Shown here: positions 35,895 to 44,087 of the stretch, one piece after another
How the letters are laid out: the number at the start of each line of letters is the position of its first letter
How positions within the stretch are numbered: position 1 is the stretch's first letter
Assembly (NCBI RefSeq): GCF_011603255.1
Contig: NZ_JAANCM010000008.1
Location: 124,001 to 188,000 of the forward strand
Reading direction: 5' to 3'
From: Ferranicluibacter rubi
GTDB lineage: Bacteria; Pseudomonadota; Alphaproteobacteria; Rhizobiales; Rhizobiaceae
Length of the DNA: 64,000 bases
Translations under genes and position numbers: made by a program
Notes under the pieces: model-generated
Seen by the model: the letters and a program-made list of their open reading frames with translations, nothing else
Databases searched by the model: none
What the model was told of the DNA's origin: nothing

Positions 35895-37154
35895 ATGAGA
35901 CCGTCATACCTGCTCGCAACGCTCTTCACCACGTTGGCAGCCTCCACGGTGCCCGCTCTCTCGGCCGATTGCGACATCACCGTCGGCCTCGTCATGGAAC
36001 TGACGGGCCCGGCCGGCGAATATGGCCAGGCGGGTGCGAAATCCGTCGAGATGGCCTTCCGCGACATCAACGACGCCGGTGGCGTGGGTGGCTGCAAGGT
36101 CGTGGCCGATACGCGCGACAGCCAGAGCCAGGGCAATGTCGCCGTCGATCAGGCGACGCAGCTCGTCAACATCAAGAAGGTCCCGGTCATCATCGGCGGC
36201 ATCATCTCCTCGGTGTCCATCCCGATCCTGACCTCGGTCACGGCGCCGGCCGGCGTCGTTCAGGTCTCGCCGGCCTCTTCGTCGCCGACGCTCACCGCGC
36301 TCGGCCGCGACGGCAAGACGAACGGCGTGTTCTTCCGCACCATCACCTCGGATGCGCTGCAGGGAACGGCGGCGGCGAAATACGCGATCGACCAGGGCCT
36401 GAAGAAGATCGCTATCGTCAACGTCAACAACGACTTCGGCGTCAACATGGTGCGCGAGTTCAAGACGGCGTACGAGAAGCTTGGCGGCACCATCACCACC
36501 ACGACGCCCTATAACGAGAAGCAGTCGAGCTATGCCTCGGAGGCGAGTGCCGCCATGGCCGGCGAGCCCGATGCGCTTTACCTCGTCAGCACGCCGGTGG
36601 ACGGTGCGACGATCGCCCGCGCCTGGATTTCCGGCGGCGGCAAGCAGACGTTCCTCCTGAACGACGGTATGAACTCCAAGGACTTCATCGAAAGCGTCGG
36701 GGCACAATATCTGGAGAACGCCTACGGCACCTCGTCCGGCACCAGCCCGACCGCCTCGACCGAGTATTTCAACGCCAATTACGAAGCCTTCTCCGGCGGC
36801 ATCGCGCCGTCGGCGCCGGCCGCCGACCGTTCCTACGATGCCGGTGCGATCGTCGGACTTGCCATTGCCAAGGCCGGAAAGTCGGATGCAGCGGCCATCA
36901 AGACCGCCATGCGCGAGGTCGTGGCCGAAGGCGGCACGCCGATCCATGCCGGCAAGCAAGAGTTCGTCAAGGCTCTGGCGCTGATCAAGGAGGGCAAGCC
37001 GGTGAAGTATGAGGGCGTCATCGGCCCGGTCAGTTTCGACCAGTATGGCGACATCACCGGTCCCTTCCGCTTGTGGAAAATCACGAACGGCGAGGTGACC
37101 ACCGTGGGTGAACTGAGTGCCGAGGATGTCGGCAAGCTGAAAGACGGGAAGTAA
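35895..37154 (+). CDS. LivJ-type ABC transporter substrate-binding protein
   Basis: A 419-residue periplasmic binding protein with signal peptide MRPSYLLATLFTTLAASTVP (cleavage near ALSA-DCD). It has the Peripla_BP_6 fold: TVGLVMELTGPAGEYGQAG, VIIGGIISSVSIPI, NVNNDFGVNMVREF. The family binds branched-chain amino acids, amides or small organic acids for HAAT importers. No livHMGF genes are nearby, so it must share a distant importer or feed a sensor. It closes the GntR-led operon; a strong hairpin follows. Confidence 0.9.
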   Translation: MRPSYLLATLFTTLAASTVPALSADCDITVGLVMELTGPAGEYGQAGAKSVEMAFRDINDAGGVGGCKVVADTRDSQSQGNVAVDQATQLVNIKKVPVIIGGIISSVSIPILTSVTAPAGVVQVSPASSSPTLTALGRDGKTNGVFFRTITSDALQGTAAAKYAIDQGLKKIAIVNVNNDFGVNMVREFKTAYEKLGGTITTTTPYNEKQSSYASEASAAMAGEPDALYLVSTPVDGATIARAWISGGGKQTFLLNDGMNSKDFIESVGAQYLENAYGTSSGTSPTASTEYFNANYEAFSGGIAPSAPAADRSYDAGAIVGLAIAKAGKSDAAAIKTAMREVVAEGGTPIHAGKQEFVKALALIKEGKPVKYEGVIGPVSFDQYGDITGPFRLWKITNGEVTTVGELSAEDVGKLKDGK

Positions 37155-37164
37155 GTCCGAGGAG

Positions 37165-37190
37165 GGCCGGCGGGGCATTCCCTGCCGGCC
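37165..37190. terminator. Strong hairpin between convergent genes
   Basis: An 11-bp stem (GGCCGGCGGGG with CCCTGCCGGCC, one G-T pair) around a CATT loop, midway between the converging binding-protein and lactonase stops. There is no T-run, but the position suits a shared bidirectional 3' structure. Confidence 0.55.
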
Positions 37191-37200
37191 TCTCGGCCGA

Positions 37201-38289
37201 TCACGCGAAGCGGATGCACATCGGCGTGCCCACGGCGATCGTCTTTCCGCTCGGTGTCAGGCTGCCCGCGTCGGCATCGCGCGTAAAGATGGTGATGACG
37301 TCGGCGTTCTGGTTGGCGCATAGCAGGTGCCGGCCTGACGGCGAGATGCCGAGGTTTCGCGGGGTCGAGCCGCCGCAGGGCGTGTGCGCGACATGTGTCA
37401 ATTGGCCGGTGGCTTCGTTGACGGCAAAGGTGACGATGCTGTCGTGCCCGCGGTTCGAGCCATAGACGAAACGACCATCCGGTGAGATCTGGATATCGGC
37501 GCAGTGATTGTCCGCGCTGAAATCCTCGGGTACGGCGGGTTTCGCATCGACGGGTGTCAGCCGGCCGTCGGTGCTGACGGCGTAGCTTGCAATGGTCGAG
37601 TCCAGCTCGTTCATCACGAAGATCCAGCCTCCGCCGGGATGAAGTGCTGCATGCCGGGGACCGGCCCCGGGCGCGGTCGGGCAAACATGGCGGCACGTCA
37701 GGCTGCCCTCTTCATCGATGGCATAGGTGGTCAGCGTATCCGTACCGAGATCCGCGACCAGCAGCAGGTTTGGCCCGATGCGGGTGACGCTATGGGCGTG
37801 GCTGCGCTCCTGCCGGTCGGCATCCGGTCCCGTCCCTGTCTGCTGCACGCTGGAGACAGGCGGCGTCAGGCTTCCATCCTCTTGAATGCCATAGACCACC
37901 AGCGATTGATCCGGTCCGCCGGCACCCATGCCGTAATTGACGACGAACAACCATCTGCCGTCGTCCGAAAGCGTATTGTGCGCCGTGATACTGCCGAGGG
38001 TCGGCTGCATGCCAATCGGCGCGAGGCTTGCCCTCGTCCGGTCGAAGGACAGGGCCGAGACCAGACCTTCCGCCCAGCCGAAGATCTCGGAATTGGCATA
38101 GACCCGGCGCCCATCCGGCGTCACCGAGAGGAAGGTCGGGTTGTCGATGCCGGTGAAGCCGGCAAGGGTCTCCACCGCCAGCGTATCCTCGTCGAAGCTG
38201 TAGACCGTCAGGCCCGTACCGCGTGCGCCCTGAAAATACAGCGCCTCGCGATTGAGCGATCCGACAAACACCAGGCAAGGCTCCGCCAT
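37201..38289 (-). CDS. Lactonase, seven-bladed beta-propeller family
   Basis: A 362-residue cytoplasmic lactonase of the YbhE/6-phosphogluconolactonase-like family. The blades show repeated motifs such as NPTFLSVTPDGRRVYANSE, HNTLSDDGRWLFVVNYG, HAHSVTRIGPNLLLVADLG, GPRHAALHPGGGWIFVMNE, CADIQISPDGRFVYGSNRG and NLGISPSGRHLLCANQN. It likely opens an aldonolactone made by a sugar dehydrogenase. I placed the start at 38289 behind GGGAGGAAG. It is divergent from the MaoC-led operon, with a palindrome between them. Confidence 0.88.
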   Translation of the reverse strand: MAEPCLVFVGSLNREALYFQGARGTGLTVYSFDEDTLAVETLAGFTGIDNPTFLSVTPDGRRVYANSEIFGWAEGLVSALSFDRTRASLAPIGMQPTLGSITAHNTLSDDGRWLFVVNYGMGAGGPDQSLVVYGIQEDGSLTPPVSSVQQTGTGPDADRQERSHAHSVTRIGPNLLLVADLGTDTLTTYAIDEEGSLTCRHVCPTAPGAGPRHAALHPGGGWIFVMNELDSTIASYAVSTDGRLTPVDAKPAVPEDFSADNHCADIQISPDGRFVYGSNRGHDSIVTFAVNEATGQLTHVAHTPCGGSTPRNLGISPSGRHLLCANQNADVITIFTRDADAGSLTPSGKTIAVGTPMCIRFA

Positions 38290-38373
38290 GTCTCTTCCTC
38301 CCATTTCCACCGTCTTCCAACGGTTCCTTTTCCCATGGCGAGAATGGTCGATGCCTCTTGCAAAAGCAATCCA

Positions 38374-38396
38374 TATGTGAACACTATCTTCACATA
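38374..38396. promoter_or_regulatory. 23-bp inverted repeat between lactonase and MaoC operons
   Basis: TATGTGAA and TTCACATA form a perfect 8-bp inverted repeat with a 7-bp spacer. It lies 85 bp from the lactonase start and 24 bp from the MaoC start, so a single regulator could act on both divergent transcripts. The only nearby regulator is the GntR protein at 33.7 kb. Confidence 0.5.
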
Positions 38397-38419
38397 AGAA
38401 AATACGGAGGAGGAGCTTC

Positions 38420-38968
38420 GTGGAGACGTTTCAGCCTACGGTGGGTGTGGAGAGCACCTTTCCCTCGGATATGCCGGCAGATCATGCGGGCCTTCCGGTT
38501 TGGAATGCGGAGAACTGGTTCTACGAGGATTGGCCGGTCGGTCAGAAGATCCGTTCGCTGCGCCGTACCCTTGGGGAATCCGACAGCCATCTCTTCAACA
38601 CGCTCGTGACCGACATCCATCCGTACGTTCAGGACGAGATGTTCGCTCGGCGGGAGGGCGTCTTCGGCCGTCGGCTCGTTGCCGGTGCCTTCGTCTTTTC
38701 CGCCGGCCTCGGCCTCGTCGCCACCAATTGCGTCAACGCCTTTTCCTACGGCTATGACAGGCTGCGCTTCATCAAGCCGGTTTTTATCGGCGACACGATC
38801 TACACGATCCGGACCAATATGGAGAAGAAGCCGCGCACGGCGGATCTCGGCCTGATCAGGGCCAGCTATGAGATCTTCAAGGGCGGAGGCGAGTTGGTGC
38901 TCTATTGCGAGCATCTCCAGACCGTCCGCTACAAGAACCCCGGCGCCATCGCCGCCATCGAAAAGTAA
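38420..38968 (+). CDS. MaoC-like hotdog dehydratase (paralogue A)
   Basis: A 182-residue hotdog protein related to MaoC (R)-enoyl-CoA hydratases. It begins at a GTG (38420) behind a very strong GGAGGAGGAG site. Conserved parts are [35 protein letters not shown] and [20 protein letters not shown]. The second MaoC gene of this window (54904) shares the [10 protein letters not shown]-x-x-PV-x-IGDTI block. It leads an operon with a CoA-transferase and an ABC importer, so it may hydrate or dehydrate a CoA-linked acid. The chemistry is unproven. Confidence 0.8.
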   Translation: METFQPTVGVESTFPSDMPADHAGLPVWNAENWFYEDWPVGQKIRSLRRTLGESDSHLFNTLVTDIHPYVQDEMFARREGVFGRRLVAGAFVFSAGLGLVATNCVNAFSYGYDRLRFIKPVFIGDTIYTIRTNMEKKPRTADLGLIRASYEIFKGGGELVLYCEHLQTVRYKNPGAIAAIEK

Positions 38969-38974
38969 GTCGTC

Positions 38975-40174
38975 ATGCCGTTGTCCGATATCCCAGCCTT
39001 CACGACCCCAGCCGCAACGGATGAAGCCGAACTCCCTCTGAGCGGGCTTCTCGTCGTGGATATGAGCCAGTTCCTGTCCGGCCCCTATTGTTCGCTCCGT
39101 CTGATGGATCTCGGCGCGCGCGTTATCAAGATCGAGCGGCCCGATGGCGGCGACCTGTCGCGGCGGCTCTACTTGAGTGATACGGAGATCGGCGGCGACT
39201 CCACGATCTTCCACGCGATCAATCGCGCCAAGGAGAGCCTCGCGATCGACCTGAAGAACGCGGACGACCTTGCAGCGCTTCGCAAGCTCCTGCAAAGCGC
39301 CGACGTCGTGATCCAGAATTTCCGTCCTGGTGTCATTGAGCGGCTGGGGCTCGACTATGCCAAAGTGAAGGCGATCAATCCGCGGATCGTCTTCTGCTCG
39401 ATCAGCGGTTACGGCAACGAAGGTCCTTGGGTCTCGCGCCCGGGCCAGGATCTTCTGGCGCAGTCACGCTCCGGCGTTATGTGGCTGAACGGCGATGAGG
39501 GGCAGGGGCCGGTGCCCTTCGGGCTCGCCATCGGCGACATGCTGGCCGGTGCGGCTGCGGCGCAGGGTATCCTTGCAGCGCTCGTGCGCCGCGGCGTCAC
39601 GAGCAAGGGCAGCCATGTGGAGACGAGCCTGCTCGAAGCTCTGGTCGATCTGCAATTCGAGGTGCTGACCACGCATCTGAACGATGGTCGCCGTTTGCCG
39701 AAGCGCTCGGATTTCCGTAGTGCTCACGCCTATCTCTCGGCCCCTTACGGCGTTTATCCCGCAGCCGACGGCTACCTCGCCATCGCGATGACCCCGATCC
39801 CGAAACTGGCGGACCTTCTGGAGATGGACGAACTCGCCATGTTCCGGGACGATCCGTCGAGCTGGTTTACCGCGCGCGACGCGATCAAGGCGCTGATCGC
39901 CAAACGCATTTCCGAAAAGACCATCGAGGAATGGCTCGCCATTCTGGAGCCGGCCGATATCTGGTGCGCGAAGGTGATGGACTGGAAGGAACTGATGGAA
40001 AGCGACGGCTTCCAGCATCTCGACATGCTGCAGACCGTCTCACGCGACGATGGCGTCTCCATCCACACCACGCGGTCGCCGCTCAGGATCGACGGCGTGC
40101 GTCCCACGTTCGATCGTGCTGCGCCCCGGATCGGCGAGCAGAGCGCGGCCATCCGTGAGGAGTTCGGCCTGTGA
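38975..40174 (+). CDS. Family III CoA-transferase (CaiB/BaiF)
   Basis: A 399-residue enzyme with the family opening LPLSGLLVVDMSQFLSGPYC and LMDLGARVIKIERPDGGDL, then RAKESLAIDLKNADDL and the loop VIQNFRPGVIERLGLDY. The catalytic Asp of the family is expected near GLAIGDMLAGAAAAQGIL. It moves CoA between carboxylic acids. With the MaoC gene 6 bp upstream it suggests activation and processing of an imported or derived organic acid. It overlaps the next gene by four bases. Confidence 0.9.
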   Translation: MPLSDIPAFTTPAATDEAELPLSGLLVVDMSQFLSGPYCSLRLMDLGARVIKIERPDGGDLSRRLYLSDTEIGGDSTIFHAINRAKESLAIDLKNADDLAALRKLLQSADVVIQNFRPGVIERLGLDYAKVKAINPRIVFCSISGYGNEGPWVSRPGQDLLAQSRSGVMWLNGDEGQGPVPFGLAIGDMLAGAAAAQGILAALVRRGVTSKGSHVETSLLEALVDLQFEVLTTHLNDGRRLPKRSDFRSAHAYLSAPYGVYPAADGYLAIAMTPIPKLADLLEMDELAMFRDDPSSWFTARDAIKALIAKRISEKTIEEWLAILEPADIWCAKVMDWKELMESDGFQHLDMLQTVSRDDGVSIHTTRSPLRIDGVRPTFDRAAPRIGEQSAAIREEFGL

Positions 40175-41316
40175 GCGCGCCACGCACCACCCTCAAGGGC
40201 ATGACCTGGAACCACCCGCGCGGCTACGATCCGATGGTCGCCTGCTCGCGTCTCTGGGAGGAGCAGACCGGCGTCACCGTCACCTGGGACAAACGCTCTT
40301 TGCAGGATTTCGAGACCTATCCCGTCGAGGAACTGGCGCGCGCCTACGACCTCATCGTCATCGATCATCCGCATGTCGGCCAGATCACGCGCGAGACCTG
40401 TCTCGCGCCGCTCGACGTGCCGGAGAAGGCGGCGGAGGCAGAGGCTCTTCGCGCCGGCAGCGTCGGGGCGTCCTTTCCGAGCTATCACTGGCAGGGCCGG
40501 CAATGGGGTCTGCCCATCGATGCGGCAACGCAGGTGCAGGCCTTCCGGCCGGATCTCCTGTCCTCTCCCCCGCAGCGGTGGGAAGACATGCTGGATCTCG
40601 CACGCGAAGGCCGCGTGCTGCTGCCGCTTCGCCCGCCGCACAGCCTCATGAGCTTTTACACGCTGGCGGCCAATATGGGCACGCCCTGCGCCGTCGAGGG
40701 CGAGGAGCTCATCGCGCCGGAGGCCGGTGCGGCTGCGTTCGAGGCGCTGCGGGAACTTGCCGCCCTCGTCCCCTCAATGTGCTTCGAGATGGACCCCATC
40801 GCCGTCTTCGAAGCCATGGCGGATACCGGCTCGGCCTATGCCGTGACACCGTTGATCTACGGCTATGTCAGCTATGCCATGGATGGTTTTCGAGAGAAGC
40901 CCATCCACTTCTGCGACATACCCTCCGCGGGCCGGAACGGCCCTGTCGGGTCTGCGTTGGGTGGCACCGGCATCGCGGTCTCTGCCTTTTCGGCCTCACC
41001 CCGGGAAGCGATCGACTTTGCCTATTGGATCGCCAGCGGCGATGTCCAGAAGGGCCTCTATGCCGCTTCCGGCGGGCAGCCGGGACATGCGGCGGCCTGG
41101 GAAGACGGGACGGTAAACGACGCGACCGCCGATTTCTACCGCGCCACGCGGGCAACGCTGGAGGCCGCCTGGGTTCGCCCGCGGCACGATGGCTACATGC
41201 CGTTCCAGCAAGCGGCATCCGACCGGATCAATCGCGGCCTTCTGGAAAAGCGGCCGCCGGCAGAGGTCGTCGCCGACCTCAACCGCCTGTTCCGCGAGAG
41301 TTTCAAGACGATTTAG
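40171..41316 (+). CDS. Solute-binding-like protein without signal peptide
   Basis: A 381-residue protein with the family-1 extracellular solute-binding fold (WEEQTGVTVTWDKRSLQDFE, YDLIVIDHPHVGQI, WGLPIDAATQVQAFRPDLL, GGTGIAVSAFSASPREAIDF). Unlike true periplasmic proteins it starts MSAPRTTLKGMTWNHPRGYD with no hydrophobic signal segment, and no upstream in-frame start would add one. It starts with GTG overlapping the CoA-transferase stop. A cytoplasmic ligand-binding or enzymatic role is therefore more likely than transport; this is inference. A true binding protein follows in the same operon. Confidence 0.75.
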   Translation: MSAPRTTLKGMTWNHPRGYDPMVACSRLWEEQTGVTVTWDKRSLQDFETYPVEELARAYDLIVIDHPHVGQITRETCLAPLDVPEKAAEAEALRAGSVGASFPSYHWQGRQWGLPIDAATQVQAFRPDLLSSPPQRWEDMLDLAREGRVLLPLRPPHSLMSFYTLAANMGTPCAVEGEELIAPEAGAAAFEALRELAALVPSMCFEMDPIAVFEAMADTGSAYAVTPLIYGYVSYAMDGFREKPIHFCDIPSAGRNGPVGSALGGTGIAVSAFSASPREAIDFAYWIASGDVQKGLYAASGGQPGHAAAWEDGTVNDATADFYRATRATLEAAWVRPRHDGYMPFQQAASDRINRGLLEKRPPAEVVADLNRLFRESFKTI

Positions 41317-41356
41317 CATCCCGGCGGAGGAGCCGGACATTCGGGAGGAGATAAGT

Positions 41357-42547
41357 ATGAAAATGAGGATCAACGGCCTTCTGGCCGCAACGGCGCTCGT
41401 GCTGTCCGCGCATGCGACGCAGGCACAGGATGCCGTCGCCACCGTCGTCGCCGGTCTGCCGGAACCTTTGAAGGCGCAGTACGAAGGCGCGCCACAAGCG
41501 GTTCTGCCGTCGGCTTGGGAGGGCTTCACGGCCCCTGCAAAGCCTTGGAAATGGTGCCATTCGGAATCCTATCAGGGTAACCCGTGGCGGGTGACCGTGA
41601 CGAAGGAGTTGCAGCGGCTGGTGGAAGGGCTGATCGCGAACGGCACCGTCGCAAGCTTCGAAGTGTCCGACAGCAACAACGACGTCAGCCAGCAGATCAA
41701 CCAGATCCGCGCTTTCGTCGACAAGGGCTGCTCGATCATCACGTCCATTCCCGGCTCCGCAACGGCGCTGGACGACGCGATCGACGCCGCCGCGAAGGCC
41801 GGCATTCCCTTCGTGACGGCTGCCGGTTCCGTTACCAGCCCGACCGCGATCAATGTCGATTCCAACTATGCGCGCTGGGGCTACGACATGATGAGTGCGG
41901 TCGGCAAGGCTCTGCCAGACGGCGGCAGCGTTCTCCTCGTCGAGGGCATCGCCGGTCACCCGATCGTGGTGCAGGAACGCCAGGGCGGCGACAAGGCGCT
42001 TGCCGAAAACACCAAGCTCAAGGTTGCCCGCAACGTCAACGGCAACTGGACGGCCAACGTCACGAAGACGGTCGTCTTCCAGGCGATCGCCACCAATCCA
42101 GCGCCGATCGATGCGGTCTGGACCACGGGCAGCGAGAGCCGCGTCGTGGCCGAAGCCTTTGCCGAAGCCGGCCGCCCGGCGCCGCTGATCACCGGCTCGC
42201 TGACCGGCGATGCACTTGGCTACTGGAAGGCCAATCCGGACAAGTTCCGCTTCGAGGGCCACGCGCTTCTGCCGCATTGGACGGCGCAGACGCTGTTTCG
42301 CGTCGGTGCGCGCATGCTCGACGGGCAGAAGCCGAAGCTCAATACGCTGATGATCCCGATCCCGGCCATCCACAATGCCGATCTGCCGAACTGGTACAAG
42401 GACTGCATGATGCCGGACTCCGTGTCCGTCTTCCCGGTTCCGCCGCAGGATCCGATGCCGGAACCGCTGCTCGACGCCTACTTCACCGGCGCCAAGCCCA
42501 CACCCGGCTGGGACTATGCGTCCACGCCCGATGCGTGCGCGAAGTAG
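41357..42547 (+). CDS. Ribose-type sugar ABC transporter substrate-binding protein
   Basis: A 396-residue periplasmic protein with signal peptide MKMRINGLLAATALVLSAHA (cleavage after TQA). The two-lobed Peripla_BP_4 fold shows SFEVSDSNNDVSQQINQIRA, ITSIPGSATALDDAIDAAAK and VLLVEGIAGHPIVVQERQGG. It should feed the ATPase and permease genes that follow. A GGGAGGAG site supports the ATG at 41357; the longer frame upstream belongs to no family. Several Trp and Cys residues near the N-terminus (KWCHSESYQG) are unusual and may shape the ligand site. Confidence 0.9.
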   Translation: MKMRINGLLAATALVLSAHATQAQDAVATVVAGLPEPLKAQYEGAPQAVLPSAWEGFTAPAKPWKWCHSESYQGNPWRVTVTKELQRLVEGLIANGTVASFEVSDSNNDVSQQINQIRAFVDKGCSIITSIPGSATALDDAIDAAAKAGIPFVTAAGSVTSPTAINVDSNYARWGYDMMSAVGKALPDGGSVLLVEGIAGHPIVVQERQGGDKALAENTKLKVARNVNGNWTANVTKTVVFQAIATNPAPIDAVWTTGSESRVVAEAFAEAGRPAPLITGSLTGDALGYWKANPDKFRFEGHALLPHWTAQTLFRVGARMLDGQKPKLNTLMIPIPAIHNADLPNWYKDCMMPDSVSVFPVPPQDPMPEPLLDAYFTGAKPTPGWDYASTPDACAK

Positions 42548-42613
42548 CAATCACATGAGGGAGAGGCGGGCGCGTTCCAGGTGGGCGGCCCGCCGCCACA
42601 GGCGGACGGCACG

Positions 42614-43351
42614 ATGCTCGAAATCAATACCCTGTCGAAACGCTACGGCGAGACGGTGGCCCTTGCCGGCGCCAGTATCGCGTTCCGCGCCGGCACGATC
42701 CACACGATTCTCGGCGAGAACGGCTCTGGCAAGAGCACGCTGGTGAAATTGCTGTCCGGCATCGTCCAGCCGGATGGCGGCACGATGCTGCTGGACGGGA
42801 AGCCGTTTTCGGGGCGGAGGCCTGCGGATTTCCAGGCCGCGGGCTTTGCCACCGTGTTCCAGGAGGTGCTGATCGCGCCGGACAGGAGCGTGGAGGACAA
42901 TATCCTGCTTGGGCTCGACGGGCTCGTGCATCGCAAGATCCCGCGCGACCGGCGGCGGCAGACGGCGGCAGATGCGCTGGCCCGCTTTGCCGTCACGCCG
43001 GTACCGCTCGATGTCAAAGCCGGCGCTCTGCCGCTTGCGGCACAACAGTTGATCGTGCTGGCGCGCGCGGTCGTCCGCCGTCCGCGTGTTCTCATTCTCG
43101 ACGAAGTGACGGCTGCGCTCGATTATGCCGACCGCGAGTCCGTCTTTTCCCTGATGCGCCAGCTGGCAGCGGAAGGCTCGCTGCTTCTCTTCATCACCCA
43201 CCGCATGGATGAGGTGATGAGCCTTTCCGACAGGATCTCCATCCTGCGCAGCGGCAAGGTCGTGACGACCGAGGAGCGCGGGCTCTCGACGCCTGCGGAG
43301 CTGCTGAAAGGCATGGCGCCACAAACGGCTGCGGAGTTGCTGCATGTCTGA
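42614..43351 (+). CDS. Sugar ABC importer ATPase, N-terminal half of a split RbsA
   Basis: A 245-residue ATP-binding protein equal to the first half of RbsA-type ATPases. Walker A GENGSGKST and Walker B VLILDEVTAALD are intact, but the signature is degenerate (LPLAAQQLIVLARAVV instead of LSGGQ). A GTG at 42581 would add 11 residues; I prefer the ATG at 42614. The stop overlaps the start of the second half by 8 bp, so the two are made together. They probably form a heterodimer equivalent to the usual single two-domain chain. Confidence 0.85.
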   Translation: MLEINTLSKRYGETVALAGASIAFRAGTIHTILGENGSGKSTLVKLLSGIVQPDGGTMLLDGKPFSGRRPADFQAAGFATVFQEVLIAPDRSVEDNILLGLDGLVHRKIPRDRRRQTAADALARFAVTPVPLDVKAGALPLAAQQLIVLARAVVRRPRVLILDEVTAALDYADRESVFSLMRQLAAEGSLLLFITHRMDEVMSLSDRISILRSGKVVTTEERGLSTPAELLKGMAPQTAAELLHV

Positions 43352-44087
43352 TCCCGCACGCCTTCATGCCCGTGACCTCGTCATCCGGCGCGGCGCGACC
43401 CCGACTGTCGAAGAGATCCGCTCCGGCGAGATCGTCGGGCTTGCCGGCCTCGACGGACATGGGCAGGAGCGCTTTCTCGAAACGCTTGCCGGCCTGCAGA
43501 AACCGCTCGCCGGAGCCGTGTCTCTGGAACGGGGCGGCTCCGAGACGCGGATCACGGATTTCCGTAAGGCCGTCGCCGCCCATGTCGCTTATCTCCCGCG
43601 CGACCGGCGGGCGACAGGCATCTTCCCCACCCAGTCCGTCCTCGACAACTTCGCCATTTCCACGGTGTCGGAGGATGCCCGCTTCGGCTTCATCAGCGCC
43701 GGCCAGCGCGCGCGGCGCTACGAGGTCTATCGCGACCGGCTGTCCATCGCCGCACCGCGGCCGGATGCGGCGATCACCACGCTGTCGGGCGGCAACCAGC
43801 AGAAGGTGCTGCTGGCGCGTGCCCTGGCGTTGAAGCCGGATGTGCTGCTGCTCAACGACCCCACCCGCGGCGTCGATGTCGCCACCCGCCATGTGCTCTA
43901 CGACGTCTTTCGCGATCTCGCGCGGGACGGCATGGCGCTGGTCGTTCTCTCCAGCGAGATCGAGGAGATCCTGCTCTTGTGCCACCGCGTTCTCGTTTTC
44001 CGCGATCATGATATCGTCGCCAACCTGCAGGGTCCTGCCATGACCACCGATGCCGTCATTGCCGCCATGTTCGGACGTGCGGCATGA
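43344..44087 (+). CDS. Sugar ABC importer ATPase, C-terminal half of a split RbsA
   Basis: A 247-residue protein equal to the second half of RbsA. Walker A is degenerate (GLDGHGQERF), as is normal for that half, while the signature LSGGNQQKVLLARALALKPD is intact. Walker B reads VLLLNDPTRGVDVATRH, with Asn-Asp where Asp-Glu is usual. It thus complements the first half: one protein brings Walker A, the other the signature. It has its own ATG inside the 3' end of the first gene. The permease gene starts at its stop codon (ATGA overlap). Confidence 0.85.
   Translation: MSDPARLHARDLVIRRGATPTVEEIRSGEIVGLAGLDGHGQERFLETLAGLQKPLAGAVSLERGGSETRITDFRKAVAAHVAYLPRDRRATGIFPTQSVLDNFAISTVSEDARFGFISAGQRARRYEVYRDRLSIAAPRPDAAITTLSGGNQQKVLLARALALKPDVLLLNDPTRGVDVATRHVLYDVFRDLARDGMALVVLSSEIEEILLLCHRVLVFRDHDIVANLQGPAMTTDAVIAAMFGRAA

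Noticed and set aside
42614-44087. Frameshift error splitting one RbsA gene
   Set aside because: The second half has its own ATG overlapping the first stop by 8 bp, and both halves end and begin at sensible domain borders. I treat it as a real split, with resequencing as the check.
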